From CAYJXJ01 sp964374095 (GTDB lineage Bacteria > Elusimicrobiota > Elusimicrobia > UBA1565 > UBA9628), in assembly GCA_964374095.1 (NCBI GenBank), contig CAYJXJ010000009.1:1-52014 (forward strand): a stretch of DNA of 52,014 nt, written 5' to 3'. This document shows, in pieces, positions 6,947 through 16,314 of the stretch. Made by a program: the position numbers and the translations under genes. The notes under the pieces were generated by a model. It saw nothing but the letters and a program-made list of their open reading frames with translations, did not search any database and was not told where the DNA came from. The stretch's first letter is position 1. Every line of letters begins with the position of its first letter.

Positions 6947-8809
6947 GTGACCGTGAAGGAGCCCGCCGTCCACCCGCACGACACGCCGCACCACCCCGAC
7001 CGGCTGATCGCGGCCTTCCTGCTCGTCTATGTCGGACTCATCGGCTATTTCTCGGTGCATGAGAGCTCGACTTGGATCCATATCGCCACCGGGGAGGCCA
7101 TCGCCAAGTCGGGCGGGCCGCCGCGGGCCGATCCTTTCACGGCGCTGGGCCGACGCTGGTCGACGGAGTCGTGGCTGGCGGATCTTTTGTATTGGCGGCT
7201 GCACGCGGCCTGGGGTCCGGAGGGGCTGAGCGCGGTCAAGGCCGCGGCGCTCGGGACGGCTTACGTCTTGATGGCGCCTCTCAACCCGGGCAGTCCCGTG
7301 GTCGCGGCGGCCGTGCTGGCCCTGGGAGCGAACGCGTCGTGGGCGGGCTTCGCCGAGACTCCGATCGCGTTGGATCTGCTGATGCTGGCGGTATTCATCC
7401 GCCTGCTCAGGGCGCGGGGACGATTCCGCTGGGTTCTGGCCGCGGCGGCGCCGCTGGAGGCGCTATGGGCCAACCTCCACCAACCCGTGGCGGTCCTGGG
7501 GCTGTGGCTCATGGTCCTCAAGGTCCTGAAGACGTCGCCCAAATCCGACCCGGGCAGCCAGCTGCGCTACGCGTCCCTGCTCGTCCTGACGGCCTTGGCT
7601 TGGCTGGCGACACCCTCCGGTTTGGACGCCCTCCCCCGGCTTTTCGAGCCGGGGGCGTTGTCCCCGGCCTGGAGGATAGAGCCGGGGATCAACCTGTATT
7701 CCCTATTCCTGCCCGCCGCGGCGTGGGGGGCGTGGGTGATCCTTCAGCAGGAGTTTTTTCTGAGCGTGGGGACCGCGGCGCTATTGGGACTCTCGCTGCT
7801 TTTTCCGCCGGTCCGCCCGCTGTTTCTCCTGGCGGCCTGTCCGACCATCTCCCTGGCCCTGGGGCACGCGCTGCCGCGCGCCCGCCACTCGCTCGCGCGC
7901 TCCCTGCGCCTGGCGCCCTTGCTGATCCTGCTGGGACTTTGGCACTGGCGGTCGGTGGGCCGGCCTCTGGGGCGGTCCGGCGGCTACGGCGTATCCGATC
8001 TTTCCGGGGCCGTGCACTTCCTCAACGCCAGCGGAGTGACCGGCCGGGTGTTCAACGACCTGCCTGTCGCCGATTCCTTGGTCGGCGCGGGGCGTCCGGT
8101 CTTCATCGATTCCAGGCGCCGGCTCTACGGTGAAAACGATTACCGCGACGCCGAGCGTTGGGCGTCCCGATGGAAGTCTCTCGACCAGATCTACCGTTTC
8201 GACTACGCGGTTCTAGCCAACCGCCGGGCGGGCTATCCGGCGCGAGCCTTGGACGAGTCCGCGGCCTGGCGCTTGGCCTACGCGGATGACGCGGCCTTGG
8301 TCTACGTCAAGCGCTCCGGGGCCAACTCCTGGAAAATCGGTTCCGGCCGCTCGGCCTTGGAACCCAACCGCCTCTGGCCCGACGTTCTGGACCCCGAGCT
8401 CGCGGACCCGAGGCGGCGTCCACGGGTTTTCGATGAGCTTGACCGCTGGCTGGTGCAAGCCCCGGAATGCCTGCAAGCCCTGCTCTGGAAGGCCTATGCG
8501 CTCGATCGGGTCGGTCTCCCGGAAAATGCCGAGAGGCTGCTGGATGTGGTTCGGGACAGGGACCGGTTCGGATCCGATCCGGAACTTCTGGCCTTGGGAG
8601 CGTTCGTTCTCGAACGGCGCGGACGCTCGGTGGAGGCGCTCGATTCGTACCAGAAGGCCCTAAGATTGGCCGGCCGCCTCGGCCGCCGGCGCCTGCAATC
8701 CGAGATCTATGCCCGCATGGCCGACTGGCACAGGACGCGGGGGGAGCTGGCTCCATGGCGCGAGCTCCAGGCCCGCGGCGCCGCCCTCGCCGCATTCCCG
8801 GATGATTAG
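6947..8809 (+). CDS. Polytopic membrane protein with C-terminal helical (TPR-like) domain
   Basis: A 620-aa inner-membrane protein. The GTG start at 6947 fits the upstream TAGAAT; residues then lead into the first membrane segment (LIAAFLLVYVGLIGYF). Roughly ten hydrophobic segments follow up to about residue 350. An extracytoplasmic block reads WIHIATGEAIAKSGGPPRAD then FTALGRRW, similar to a widespread family of uncharacterised membrane proteins with GT-C glycosyltransferase topology. Residues 350-470 form a soluble domain, and the last ~130 residues are helical and TPR-like. A glycosyltransferase or polysaccharide role is possible but unproven. Confidence 0.65.
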   Translation: MTVKEPAVHPHDTPHHPDRLIAAFLLVYVGLIGYFSVHESSTWIHIATGEAIAKSGGPPRADPFTALGRRWSTESWLADLLYWRLHAAWGPEGLSAVKAAALGTAYVLMAPLNPGSPVVAAAVLALGANASWAGFAETPIALDLLMLAVFIRLLRARGRFRWVLAAAAPLEALWANLHQPVAVLGLWLMVLKVLKTSPKSDPGSQLRYASLLVLTALAWLATPSGLDALPRLFEPGALSPAWRIEPGINLYSLFLPAAAWGAWVILQQEFFLSVGTAALLGLSLLFPPVRPLFLLAACPTISLALGHALPRARHSLARSLRLAPLLILLGLWHWRSVGRPLGRSGGYGVSDLSGAVHFLNASGVTGRVFNDLPVADSLVGAGRPVFIDSRRRLYGENDYRDAERWASRWKSLDQIYRFDYAVLANRRAGYPARALDESAAWRLAYADDAALVYVKRSGANSWKIGSGRSALEPNRLWPDVLDPELADPRRRPRVFDELDRWLVQAPECLQALLWKAYALDRVGLPENAERLLDVVRDRDRFGSDPELLALGAFVLERRGRSVEALDSYQKALRLAGRLGRRRLQSEIYARMADWHRTRGELAPWRELQARGAALAAFPDD

Positions 8810-8866
8810 CCCGCGCCTATGGACAAAATCGACCGGGCCTGTTATACTAGCCGGGCGCCGAGCCGG

Positions 8867-9607
8867 ATGAGAGCCAGATTTGCCGTCGTCACGACGCTGG
8901 CGGGCGCCTGTCTAGCCGCCTGCTCCTACCCCGAGTACCACACCTACAAGTCCCCCAACGGGGATTTCACCTGCCGCGTTCCCTACACGTGGTCGGTCAA
9001 GGTCGATTCCGACGGGACGCGATTCTTCCACGCTAATTTCATCGGCCCCTTCGACCCCGACTTCTACCTCGGGGCCCCCTCATTGAGCGTGCGATGGCAT
9101 TCGCATTACCAGGCGCGCAAGCTTGCCGACGGCCTGCTCGAGGTCTATTCCGGGGTCGACGATTACATCGCCCAGATGCTCAACAGCGTCTATAACTCCA
9201 TGGATCTGGGCCTGTTTAAGGATAAGGGCGAGGAGGCTCGCCGGGCGGGCCAAGAGGCTTACCCGGGACATATCCTCCTCAAGGACGGGGTCGAAGAACT
9301 GATGCTGCCCGGCGCGGGGCGCAAGGGCAAGCACTTCGTCGTTCGCTCCCCCGTGCCCGTGCCCAAGAAAACCATGTGGGGCGTATCATTCAACAAGGAG
9401 GGCGACGCGGCGATCGTGCGTCAGCACGCCTACGTGCTCCTTCCGATGGACGGCGGCTTTTACGTGTTGGTCTATCCCGCCACCCAGGACGGCTACGAGA
9501 AGCATGAAAGGCAATTCCTCGAACTGGTCAATTCGTTTACCCCCCTGAAGCATGGGCCGGGCGGCGCGCCCCTGCCCGCGCCCAAGCCCGCCACCGCCCG
9601 GCAGTGA
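8867..9607 (+). CDS. Exported lipoprotein of unknown function
   Basis: A 246-aa lipoprotein. ATG 8867 opens a typical type II signal: Arg residues, a hydrophobic stretch and a lipobox LAAC with Cys19. TATACT (8843-8848) lies 18 nt upstream. The mature protein starts with a TYKSPNGDFTCRVPYTWSV segment resembling PsbP/MOG1-like proteins, which often begin with 'F..P.GW.V' patterns; this is only a resemblance. It ends in a Pro-rich tail. The stop overlaps the start of the following methyltransferase (GTGA), so the two genes form a pair. Confidence 0.7.
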   Translation: MRARFAVVTTLAGACLAACSYPEYHTYKSPNGDFTCRVPYTWSVKVDSDGTRFFHANFIGPFDPDFYLGAPSLSVRWHSHYQARKLADGLLEVYSGVDDYIAQMLNSVYNSMDLGLFKDKGEEARRAGQEAYPGHILLKDGVEELMLPGAGRKGKHFVVRSPVPVPKKTMWGVSFNKEGDAAIVRQHAYVLLPMDGGFYVLVYPATQDGYEKHERQFLELVNSFTPLKHGPGGAPLPAPKPATARQ

Positions 9608-10452
9608 GCCGTTCGGCCGGTCCCGAACGCTACCCGGAGAGTTATTTTCTCGAGGACTGCGGCGGCGCCGAGTTTTTCCGGCTTTATGGGCCCCGCATTC
9701 CCAAACCCCAGGTGGCGTATTCTCTGAGGCGGGCCTGCCTTTCCCGCGGCATGCGCGTCGTGGATGTGGGATGCGGCCGCGGGGAACTTCTGTTTCAGGC
9801 CCGGCAAGCGGGCGCGGCGGCGGTCGGCACCGACTTCGCCGGGGCGGCGCTATCCTTGGCGCGGGAGTCGTCGGGCTGTGCCGTGCTCCTCTGCGACGCG
9901 CGGCGCCTGCCCTTCGCCGACGCCTCCTTCGACCGGGTCTTCTTCATCGGCGTGATGGACCATCTGTCGCCCCCCGAGCTCGAGCGGTGCTTCTCGGAGT
10001 TCGCGCGGGTGCTTAGGCTCGGGGGTTTCGTGGTCGTGCATACGTGCGTCAACCGCGAGTACTTGAAGATTTGGACCTACGGCGCCAGGCGAAGCCTGGC
10101 GCAAGCCGGCCGTCGCCTCGGGCTTGAGGTCGCCGATCCCTCTCCCCCGCGCGATGAGAAGGACGCCGTCCTTCACATCAACGAACATAGCGCCGGCGAT
10201 CTGCGTTCGTTTTTCCGTCGCCTCGGGTGGACGGCCCATGTCGAAGTCCGTCCCAATTACAAGCTGGAGGTCGAAGAACTCTACCCGTCTCCCCTTCCTC
10301 CGGATTTTCCGATGCGGCCGGCGCCGGGTTGGAAGCGGCACCTGCATCGGCTGTTTTTCCGTCCGCCGCTCGACCGGATACTGGGCCGGGAGCTCTTCGC
10401 GATCGCCCGGCCGCCGGCTGGTCCCGGCGCTACTGTAGGCGCGTACAGTTAG
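9604..10452 (+). CDS. Class I SAM-dependent methyltransferase
   Basis: A 282-aa methyltransferase-like protein. Motif I is VVDVGCGRGELLF (residues ~52-64), the acidic motif II residue lies in AVGTDFAG, and the motif IV region LPFADASFDRVFFIGVMDHL is followed by the FARVLRLGGFVVV block typical of Methyltransf_11 enzymes. The remaining ~110 residues form a lineage-specific C-terminal part. Substrate is unknown. It starts at GTG overlapping the lipoprotein stop and converges with the minus-strand gene ending at 10449, the two overlapping by 4 bp. Confidence 0.85.
   Translation: MSRSAGPERYPESYFLEDCGGAEFFRLYGPRIPKPQVAYSLRRACLSRGMRVVDVGCGRGELLFQARQAGAAAVGTDFAGAALSLARESSGCAVLLCDARRLPFADASFDRVFFIGVMDHLSPPELERCFSEFARVLRLGGFVVVHTCVNREYLKIWTYGARRSLAQAGRRLGLEVADPSPPRDEKDAVLHINEHSAGDLRSFFRRLGWTAHVEVRPNYKLEVEELYPSPLPPDFPMRPAPGWKRHLHRLFFRPPLDRILGRELFAIARPPAGPGATVGAYS
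10432..10449. other. Small inverted repeat at a convergent gene junction
   Basis: ACTGTA and TACAGT flank a 6-nt GC-rich loop exactly where two convergent genes meet. No T-run follows, so this is a weak candidate for a bidirectional stop signal. Confidence 0.3.
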
Positions 10453-13217
10453 CGTCCCGGGATGGCCGCTTCCAAGACCGGCAGAAATCCCGGCTCGGTC
10501 ATGGCGATGACCTCCCGGGCTTCGATGGAGCGGCGCTTCTCCCCCGAAGCGACGGCGCGGGCCAAGCGCTCCTCAAGTCCGAGTAGGTAGCCCGGATAGG
10601 CCGTGGCCGCGTAGCGGGCCGAGACCCGCACCTTTTCGCTGGGGTGGGCGAGCATGCGGCCCAGGTGCGTGACCGCCCGGTCGTAGTGGCGGCGCCGGCC
10701 GGGTCCCATGGTCGCGAGGGCGTCCCGGGCCTCGTGGCGGGTCGCGGCGTCCAGGCGGGTCCTGGCCCACTTGCCCCATCTAGGGCCCGGCAGACTCGCC
10801 GGGAGGGCGACGCGGTAGTACATGCCCGTGAACTCGAGCGCGGTTTCCGAGGGGGTGGGGTCCCGCCGCACGGCTTCCGCCACGCTCTCGCCCCAAGCCA
10901 AATGCGCGTTGAAGAACGTCCCTCCCGGGACCAGGAACATGCGGGCCAGCCACACGTTGTCGCGGTCCGCGCGGTCGGAGGTGATGGCCTTGATCAGGCG
11001 CTTATGCAAGAGGGGGAGCTCCGAGGGATAGGTGCGGGTCCGGATCAGGTTGACCAGGTCCAGGCGATGGACGCTGCGCGCGCCGTCGAACATCCCCTCG
11101 GCCAGAAGGCGGTCGAGCGAGCGCGAGAAAAGGACGTGCTCGGGCCGGGGATTGCGGGCGCGGGTGACGTGGGGCTTCTTGCTCTTGCTCTCGGCCCAGG
11201 CCTTGTCCATCTGGTTGATGGACGCGAGCTCTTCAGGCTCGTAGATGGTCTTGAAGCCCCAGTTGTCGAGGAGTTTCTCGAGGATCTTGGCGGCTTTCTC
11301 GCGGCGGCCGGGATGCTCGGGGCCGTCCTCGGTGAAGGCTTCGCGCAGCAGGCCGCCGAGGGCGCGCTCCTGCTTGGCGCGGCTCATGGTCTTGAGAATC
11401 TTGAGGAGCTTTTTGGCCGTCTTGGCCGGATCCACCCAGGCGTCGCCCTTGGGGGGTTTGCGCCCGAGCACCCGGTTGGCGACGTAGCGCACCCCCGAAT
11501 CCTTGTGCGCGCGCAAGGCTTCCAGCACGGCGCGCAGCTCCGCCGGCGCCGACTTGACATCCTTGTGCCGGGCCAAAGTCAGGCGCATGAAATTGTGAGC
11601 CGCCACGACGTCGCCGCGGCGGGCCCGCTCGCCCAGGGCGGCCAGCCCCGCGGCATCGAGGCCGTTGAGGGCGCGCACCTCGTCCCGGATGAGTCTCGCC
11701 ACGGAGCGGCCCTTGACCCGCGAGGCGGGCCAGAGCCGCCCAAAGCGCCGGACGTTTTCCCAGCCGGCCTGGGCGCCGTAGGCGCGGCGCAGGGTGGCGA
11801 GGATCTTTTTGTCCGGCATCCCGGCGTCGAAGCTTTCCCCGATCCTCCAGGAGTTGAGCTCGTTCAGGAGGTTCATGTAGCCGCCATAGTCGGCGAAGAG
11901 CGCCACGGCCGGCCCGTCCACCTGATACGGGACGGCCAGGCCCAGGTCCTTGGCCCATTTGGCGAGGCTCGCTTGAAAGCGTTGGAAACGCGCGTGGGTA
12001 GCCTCATGGGTCGTGGCGTTGAGGGTCGCGCGGCTGGGCATGACGTAGGCCAGTTCGTCCCCGAGGGGGCTGTAGTAGGCCGCGGCGCCCTGATGTTCGT
12101 CTACGTTGATCCCCACGCCGGCGGCCGCGAGGTGGCGGAGGCTGCGTTCGAACTTGGCGCGCTGGGCGGGCTCCCGCAGGGCCATGCCCTTTTCGATCAC
12201 GCGGCGGGCCAAGTGGTAGCTGTGGCCCTCGCCGAGCAGGGCGTAGCGGCCGTGGAGAGTGGCCCGGCGGCCGTGGCGGCCGGCCAAGGCCGCCAGCGCC
12301 TCCCATTCCGGCCGGGTGATCGCTTCGGCGTTGGCCACGCGCGTGACGGTATGGAGACTGTCGGTGATGCTTTGGACCAGCAGTTTGGGCTCGACGCGCT
12401 CGTATTTGCCGCCGCCCGCCAGGGTCTGGGTTCTTAAGAAAGCCCGGGCCGCGACGCGGCGGTCGGCATCGGACGCGGAGACCAGTTCGGTCCAGAACTC
12501 GATGCCGCGCTCGATCTCGACGAGCTCGTAGCCGTCGTAGCTTTCGGAGCGGTGAGCGTAGCGGCCGAGAAGTTCGCGCAGGGGGGCTTCCAAGAGCTCG
12601 GGGATGCGGGCGGCGATGCCCGCGGCGGCCGCCTTGATCGCGGCGCGCTTGCCCTTGCGCGTCGCCTCGTCGTCGCCGTCTTGGATCTCGAGCTCGGGGT
12701 GCTCGATCTCGTAGAAGAGCTGGAGGTCGAAGTTGGGGAGGGCGCGGGCGGCGGTGAGGTAGTGGAGGCTGTGGCCGCGCTCGCGCGCGGCCTTGAGCTT
12801 CTTTTGGACCTCGGGATCGCTGATGTCGACAAGCTCGTCGCCGACTTTGAAGCTCTCGGCTCCCAGCGGCATGCGGCTGGGGGTGGGGGTTAGGCTGAAC
12901 TGGACGTCGGGGGCGGCGGCGGGGGCCGCCGAGGGGATAGGGGGAACAGCGGGCGCCGGCAAGGCCGGCGAAAGCGCCGGCGCGAGTTTGAGGCTGGGTC
13001 CGGCATGAGAGGAAGACAGCGGGGCCGCGATCCGGCCCAAGGCCCGCGGGGCCGAGGACGACCCCGCCGGGGCGGTCCGAGTCCGGATAACTCCCGCGGC
13101 CCCCGCGGGCGAGGCGGCCAATATGAGGCAGAAAACCGCGGCCAGCCGGCGTCGGGCGGAGGAGAGGCCGCCGCGCCGACTGTACCCGCGTACCGTTCGA
13201 TTGGCTAATTTCAGCAT
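10449..13217 (-). CDS. Large exported protein with HExxH metallopeptidase-like motif
   Basis: A 922-aa protein. The N-terminus has a basic segment, a hydrophobic stretch (residues ~25-40) ending in Ala-rich sequence, and then ~80 residues rich in Ala, Pro and Ser, a linker style seen in exported proteins. Around residue 403 the sequence TTHEATHARFQ contains HEATH, an HExxH zinc motif, and NELNSW follows about 48 residues later and could give the third ligand, as in gluzincins. The C-terminal ~450 residues are mostly helical and contain HEAT-like repeats (for example LLHKRL, ALATMG and KVRVSARYAATAYP stretches). An extracytoplasmic protease is inferred from motif geometry only. A leader hairpin lies just before the ATG. 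Confidence 0.65.
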   Translation of the reverse strand: MLKLANRTVRGYSRRGGLSSARRRLAAVFCLILAASPAGAAGVIRTRTAPAGSSSAPRALGRIAAPLSSSHAGPSLKLAPALSPALPAPAVPPIPSAAPAAAPDVQFSLTPTPSRMPLGAESFKVGDELVDISDPEVQKKLKAARERGHSLHYLTAARALPNFDLQLFYEIEHPELEIQDGDDEATRKGKRAAIKAAAAGIAARIPELLEAPLRELLGRYAHRSESYDGYELVEIERGIEFWTELVSASDADRRVAARAFLRTQTLAGGGKYERVEPKLLVQSITDSLHTVTRVANAEAITRPEWEALAALAGRHGRRATLHGRYALLGEGHSYHLARRVIEKGMALREPAQRAKFERSLRHLAAAGVGINVDEHQGAAAYYSPLGDELAYVMPSRATLNATTHEATHARFQRFQASLAKWAKDLGLAVPYQVDGPAVALFADYGGYMNLLNELNSWRIGESFDAGMPDKKILATLRRAYGAQAGWENVRRFGRLWPASRVKGRSVARLIRDEVRALNGLDAAGLAALGERARRGDVVAAHNFMRLTLARHKDVKSAPAELRAVLEALRAHKDSGVRYVANRVLGRKPPKGDAWVDPAKTAKKLLKILKTMSRAKQERALGGLLREAFTEDGPEHPGRREKAAKILEKLLDNWGFKTIYEPEELASINQMDKAWAESKSKKPHVTRARNPRPEHVLFSRSLDRLLAEGMFDGARSVHRLDLVNLIRTRTYPSELPLLHKRLIKAITSDRADRDNVWLARMFLVPGGTFFNAHLAWGESVAEAVRRDPTPSETALEFTGMYYRVALPASLPGPRWGKWARTRLDAATRHEARDALATMGPGRRRHYDRAVTHLGRMLAHPSEKVRVSARYAATAYPGYLLGLEERLARAVASGEKRRSIEAREVIAMTEPGFLPVLEAAIPGR

Positions 13218-13225
13218 AAGATGCC

Positions 13226-13242
13226 GCGGGCCTCGTGCCCGC
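13226..13242 (-). promoter_or_regulatory. Hairpin in the 5' leader of the HExxH protein gene
   Basis: On the minus strand GCGGGC and GCCCGC (6 bp, 5-nt loop) form a hairpin that ends 8 nt before the ATG at 13217. Its position suggests it may influence translation initiation. Confidence 0.4.
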
Positions 13243-13444
13243 AGAATATCATGTTAAAGGAAACAGGCCGGAATCAGGTGCGTCCAACGGCCCCCGCGCT
13301 CCCCGGCATAGGTCCCATGGGTCTTAGGACCGGCAGTCCGCCACGGGGTTGCATAATCCCGCTGATTTTCTGTACCCGCGTTTCTGGAGCCCATGCCGTC
13401 GGCGTTCCCGCCCCCCGGCCCTGGGGCCGGCCGCGGCAGGCAAG

Positions 13445-13450
13445 TACAAT
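13445..13450 (+). promoter_or_regulatory. -10 hexamer TACAAT, leaderless type
   Basis: TACAAT ends exactly 6 nt before ATG 13457, the start that opens the signal peptide. This supports that start over the upstream in-frame one. Confidence 0.55.
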
Positions 13451-13456
13451 GAGGCC

Positions 13457-15628
13457 ATGAGAAATCCCGCCCGGCTTGCGCCGCTCCTCGCCCTGCTCCT
13501 TTGCGCCGCGCCGCTTTCCGCCGCCGCGCCTGACGGCGACGCCGGCGACTGGGCCGCGCCGCAGGCCCCGCCGCCCGGCCCGGTCCCGGCCCCGAGCACG
13601 CCGGAAGGGGGGTTCTCATCCCCCCACCGCACGCGCTTCGATGAGAAGATGCGCGACAAGGTCCTCGACCAGCTCTGCCGCCACCTACGGTTGCAGTATG
13701 TCTACAAACCCGAGCTCTGGGGCTTCGGCGGGATGCGCCTGGGCGTCGCCCGCCGGCTGGCGCCGGAGCCGGGCGGAAGGCTCGCGCTCGTCGACGAGGA
13801 GACCTTGGGCGTCTCCCTCTCCAAGGGCATATCCCACGAAGTGGGCGAGGGCGGGCCCACGGGGGCGTTCTCGGTCGGCGCCTCCATCGAGGGCCGTTCC
13901 ATGGTGGTGCGCCGCCTCGGGACCACCAAGACCTGCAATGAGCTCGACACCCTCATCGACCTGCGCGACATCAAGACCGTCCTGCCGCTCAAGGCCGAGC
14001 GCATCGCCAAGATGGAGGTGGGCGAGCTCTGGCGCATACCCTTGACGATGAGCGTGGGCTATGGGGCTTCGCTCTCCGACGTCCTGGCCGAGGATGTGCC
14101 GATCTCGGTCTCCTTCGGATACTCCAGGGGGGGAGCGGCGAGCATGACCCTCTACCGGCTGGCCGAGGACAAGATGCGCTTTCGCTTCCGCATCGACCAT
14201 GTGACCGTGCGCTCGCGCTCACTCGGGATCAGCCACACGCTGGGCGCCGCCGACTTTCTCTACGGCTGGAGCGGCTTCGCCCTCCAGTGGATCGATAAGG
14301 CTCTGGCGCGGGAATTGGCCAAGGTCATGTCGGCGCGCTTCGACCTCGGCCGCGCCCGCGTCGAGGGCCAGAAGATGCTCATCGAATACGTCGTCGACCC
14401 GCGCGACCCCGCGGAAGCCTCGGCGCTTGAGGAGGCGATGCGGGGGGACTTCCGCCGCCTTCTTAAGTCCGCGCGCCGCATCGGCACCGAGCCTATCACC
14501 GCCGACGCCGCGGGGGAGGCCTATGAAGAGCTCCGGGCCCTCAAAAAGACCAAGCTGGGTCAGCCCGACCACGCCGCGGTCGAAGAGTACCGCTACAAGT
14601 CCCGCTCCCTGGGCGCGAACTTCCCGATCCTTTTCAACTACCGCGTCAGCGAGGTCATCGGCCGCTCCTCGGTCAAGGTCCTCACCGGGAACGAGGGGGA
14701 GTTCCGCTATCACCCCGCGGACCACAGCCCTTCCGCCGAATATTTCCGGATTCCCTTCATCGGGCCCATCGTCAAGGAGAACAACCAGCGCCGCGCCGAG
14801 GTCGTTACCTTCGCCCCCCGGGGCCAGGGGCAGGGGGAGCCGCTCATGGTCTACATGCGCAACCAAGGCTCTCTGCGCCTTCCGGCCTCCTCGATCGGCG
14901 ACACCGTCGAAGAGGTCAATTCCGTCATGCGTCTGGGCGGAACGCGGCGGGGGATGGACGGTTCGCGCCTGGTCCTGCCGAAGTCGGTCGTGCCGGCGCC
15001 CACGCCCGTGCCGGACTCCTACCGCGATGAGGGCAACCCGGCGAAAGAAGTCTCGGACCGCAAAGGCTCGGTGTCCTTCACCATGGTCTTCAACCAGAAG
15101 GCCGTGCGCGAGGCGGTTTCCGCGGCGGCCGGAGAGGTTTTGAGGGCTCTGGCCGCGAGCACCGGGATCGCGGACCGCACCATGTTGGACTGGCTCGTGG
15201 CCAACGGCCGGCTCGAGGGCGGGGAACTGGCCTACGACCAGCACGCGGCCCAAGAGGCTTTCAAGGGAGAAAACGATCTGCCCTACCTGGCCCGCATGGC
15301 CAAGACCGCGGCGGGCTTCGTCCTCGACTACGGCGAGGCCCGGGACGCCGCGACCAACGACGGCCGGGCCGAGGCCCTGTCGCGCCTCATGGCCGGCAAG
15401 GGGCGAAGCGAGCTCTCCTACGAGCAGGTCCTGCGGGTGCTCGTGCAGTTCGTCGATCCCATGGACCTCACCGGCGACTTCGCGGCGAATATCCAGAATA
15501 CCACCAAGGGCGGCAAGGACACCCGGGCCCACCTGGTGCTCAAGAAGGACCGCGGCGAGGTCCCCATGCTGCGGGAGGCGGGCGAGGCCCGCGCGCGCTT
15601 CGCCGAGGCGTCGATCCTGCTGGATTAG
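13457..15628 (+). CDS. Large exported protein of unknown function
   Basis: A 723-aa protein starting MRNPARLAPL with an evident signal peptide (cleavage near LSAAAPDG) and a short Pro-rich linker. The mature part begins with a conserved-looking block (RHLRLQYVYKPELWGFGG) and alternates strand-rich and helical regions. No enzyme motif or transmembrane segment is visible after the signal. Two Cys lie in the mature part (QLCRHL and TKTCNEL). Codon use and GC match the surrounding genes, so it is probably a native envelope or periplasmic protein of this lineage. Confidence 0.65.
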   Translation: MRNPARLAPLLALLLCAAPLSAAAPDGDAGDWAAPQAPPPGPVPAPSTPEGGFSSPHRTRFDEKMRDKVLDQLCRHLRLQYVYKPELWGFGGMRLGVARRLAPEPGGRLALVDEETLGVSLSKGISHEVGEGGPTGAFSVGASIEGRSMVVRRLGTTKTCNELDTLIDLRDIKTVLPLKAERIAKMEVGELWRIPLTMSVGYGASLSDVLAEDVPISVSFGYSRGGAASMTLYRLAEDKMRFRFRIDHVTVRSRSLGISHTLGAADFLYGWSGFALQWIDKALARELAKVMSARFDLGRARVEGQKMLIEYVVDPRDPAEASALEEAMRGDFRRLLKSARRIGTEPITADAAGEAYEELRALKKTKLGQPDHAAVEEYRYKSRSLGANFPILFNYRVSEVIGRSSVKVLTGNEGEFRYHPADHSPSAEYFRIPFIGPIVKENNQRRAEVVTFAPRGQGQGEPLMVYMRNQGSLRLPASSIGDTVEEVNSVMRLGGTRRGMDGSRLVLPKSVVPAPTPVPDSYRDEGNPAKEVSDRKGSVSFTMVFNQKAVREAVSAAAGEVLRALAASTGIADRTMLDWLVANGRLEGGELAYDQHAAQEAFKGENDLPYLARMAKTAAGFVLDYGEARDAATNDGRAEALSRLMAGKGRSELSYEQVLRVLVQFVDPMDLTGDFAANIQNTTKGGKDTRAHLVLKKDRGEVPMLREAGEARARFAEASILLD

Positions 15629-15768
15629 CTTCCGGAAGAGCATCCGGGGCCGGCCGAGGGAGATGCTTCCAAAGCGGCCGCGTGCCTTCATTGCGTCCTT
15701 GAATAATTGGTATTTTAGCGTTGGGTTCTTGAAATTCCTCGGGCAATGAGCTACTATATCACCAACAC

Positions 15769-15825
15769 ACCGGCCACGCCTCTCAGCCGCAAGGCTGATG
15801 CGCAACATGGGCCGGTTTCTTTTTT
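15769..15825 (+). terminator. Possible intrinsic terminator with nested hairpin
   Basis: ACCGGCC (15769-15775) pairs with GGCCGGT (15810-15816), which is followed by TTTCTTTTTT. The 34-nt loop itself holds a small AGCC-GCAA-GGCT tetraloop hairpin. It would end transcripts of the upstream gene or act in the leader of the ArsC-like gene. The long loop makes this a moderate call. Confidence 0.4.
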
Positions 15826-15861
15826 CCTTCCGCGATACCCCCAAGCTTGTTCGGCGGCCTT

Positions 15862-16314
15862 ATGAAGTACGCCAAGAATCCGCTTTGGATTACCGCACGC
15901 GTCCTGTTCGTCTGCATCCACAACTCCGGCCGCAGCCAGATGGCCGAGGCCCTGCTCAACGCCCTGGGCGGCGGCCGCTTTGCGGCCGAGAGCGCGGGGC
16001 TTGAGCCCGGGACGCTCAACCCGGTCGTCGCGGCCGCGATGGCCGAAATCGGCGGCGACATCTCCCGCAACAAGACCAAGAGCGTCTTGGACATGCTCGC
16101 GGCCGGGCGCCGCTACGACTATGTCGTGACGGTCTGCGACGAAGCGAGCGCCGAGAGGTGCCCCGTTTTCCCCGGGCCCGCCAAGCGTCTGCATTGGGGC
16201 TTTCGCGACCCGGCCGCCCTCGCGGGTTCGGCCGAGGAGCGGCTGGCGGGAACGCGCGCAATCCGCGACGAGATCAAAGCCCGGATCGAGCGCTTTATCA
16301 AGGGCGAGCTATGA
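15862..16314 (+). CDS. arsC: Low-molecular-weight phosphatase / arsenate reductase (ArsC, thioredoxin type)
   Basis: A 150-aa protein. The phosphate-binding loop C18-IHNSG-R24 (Cx5R) lies in VLFVCIHNSGRSQMAEALL, which is typical of LMW-PTP-fold arsenate reductases. The later blocks VTVCDEASAERCPVFPG and HWGFRDPA, plus the helical end RAIRDEIKARIERF, match the ArsC branch rather than tyrosine phosphatases, and include the Cys residues used for thioredoxin-coupled reduction of arsenate to arsenite. An upstream in-frame ATG at 15847 is possible. No other arsenic gene is nearby; it is instead translationally coupled (ATGA) to a release-factor-like gene, so an arsenate role is not certain. Confidence 0.82.
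   Translation: MKYAKNPLWITARVLFVCIHNSGRSQMAEALLNALGGGRFAAESAGLEPGTLNPVVAAAMAEIGGDISRNKTKSVLDMLAAGRRYDYVVTVCDEASAERCPVFPGPAKRLHWGFRDPAALAGSAEERLAGTRAIRDEIKARIERFIKGEL

Noticed and set aside
10644..12437. 597-codon plus-strand open frame
   Set aside because: Antisense shadow of the HExxH protein gene in high-GC DNA. The minus frame has a signal peptide and a plausible domain structure.
14219..15844. 541-codon minus-strand open frame
   Set aside because: Antisense to the exported protein at 13457-15628. Its composition is typical of a shadow frame.
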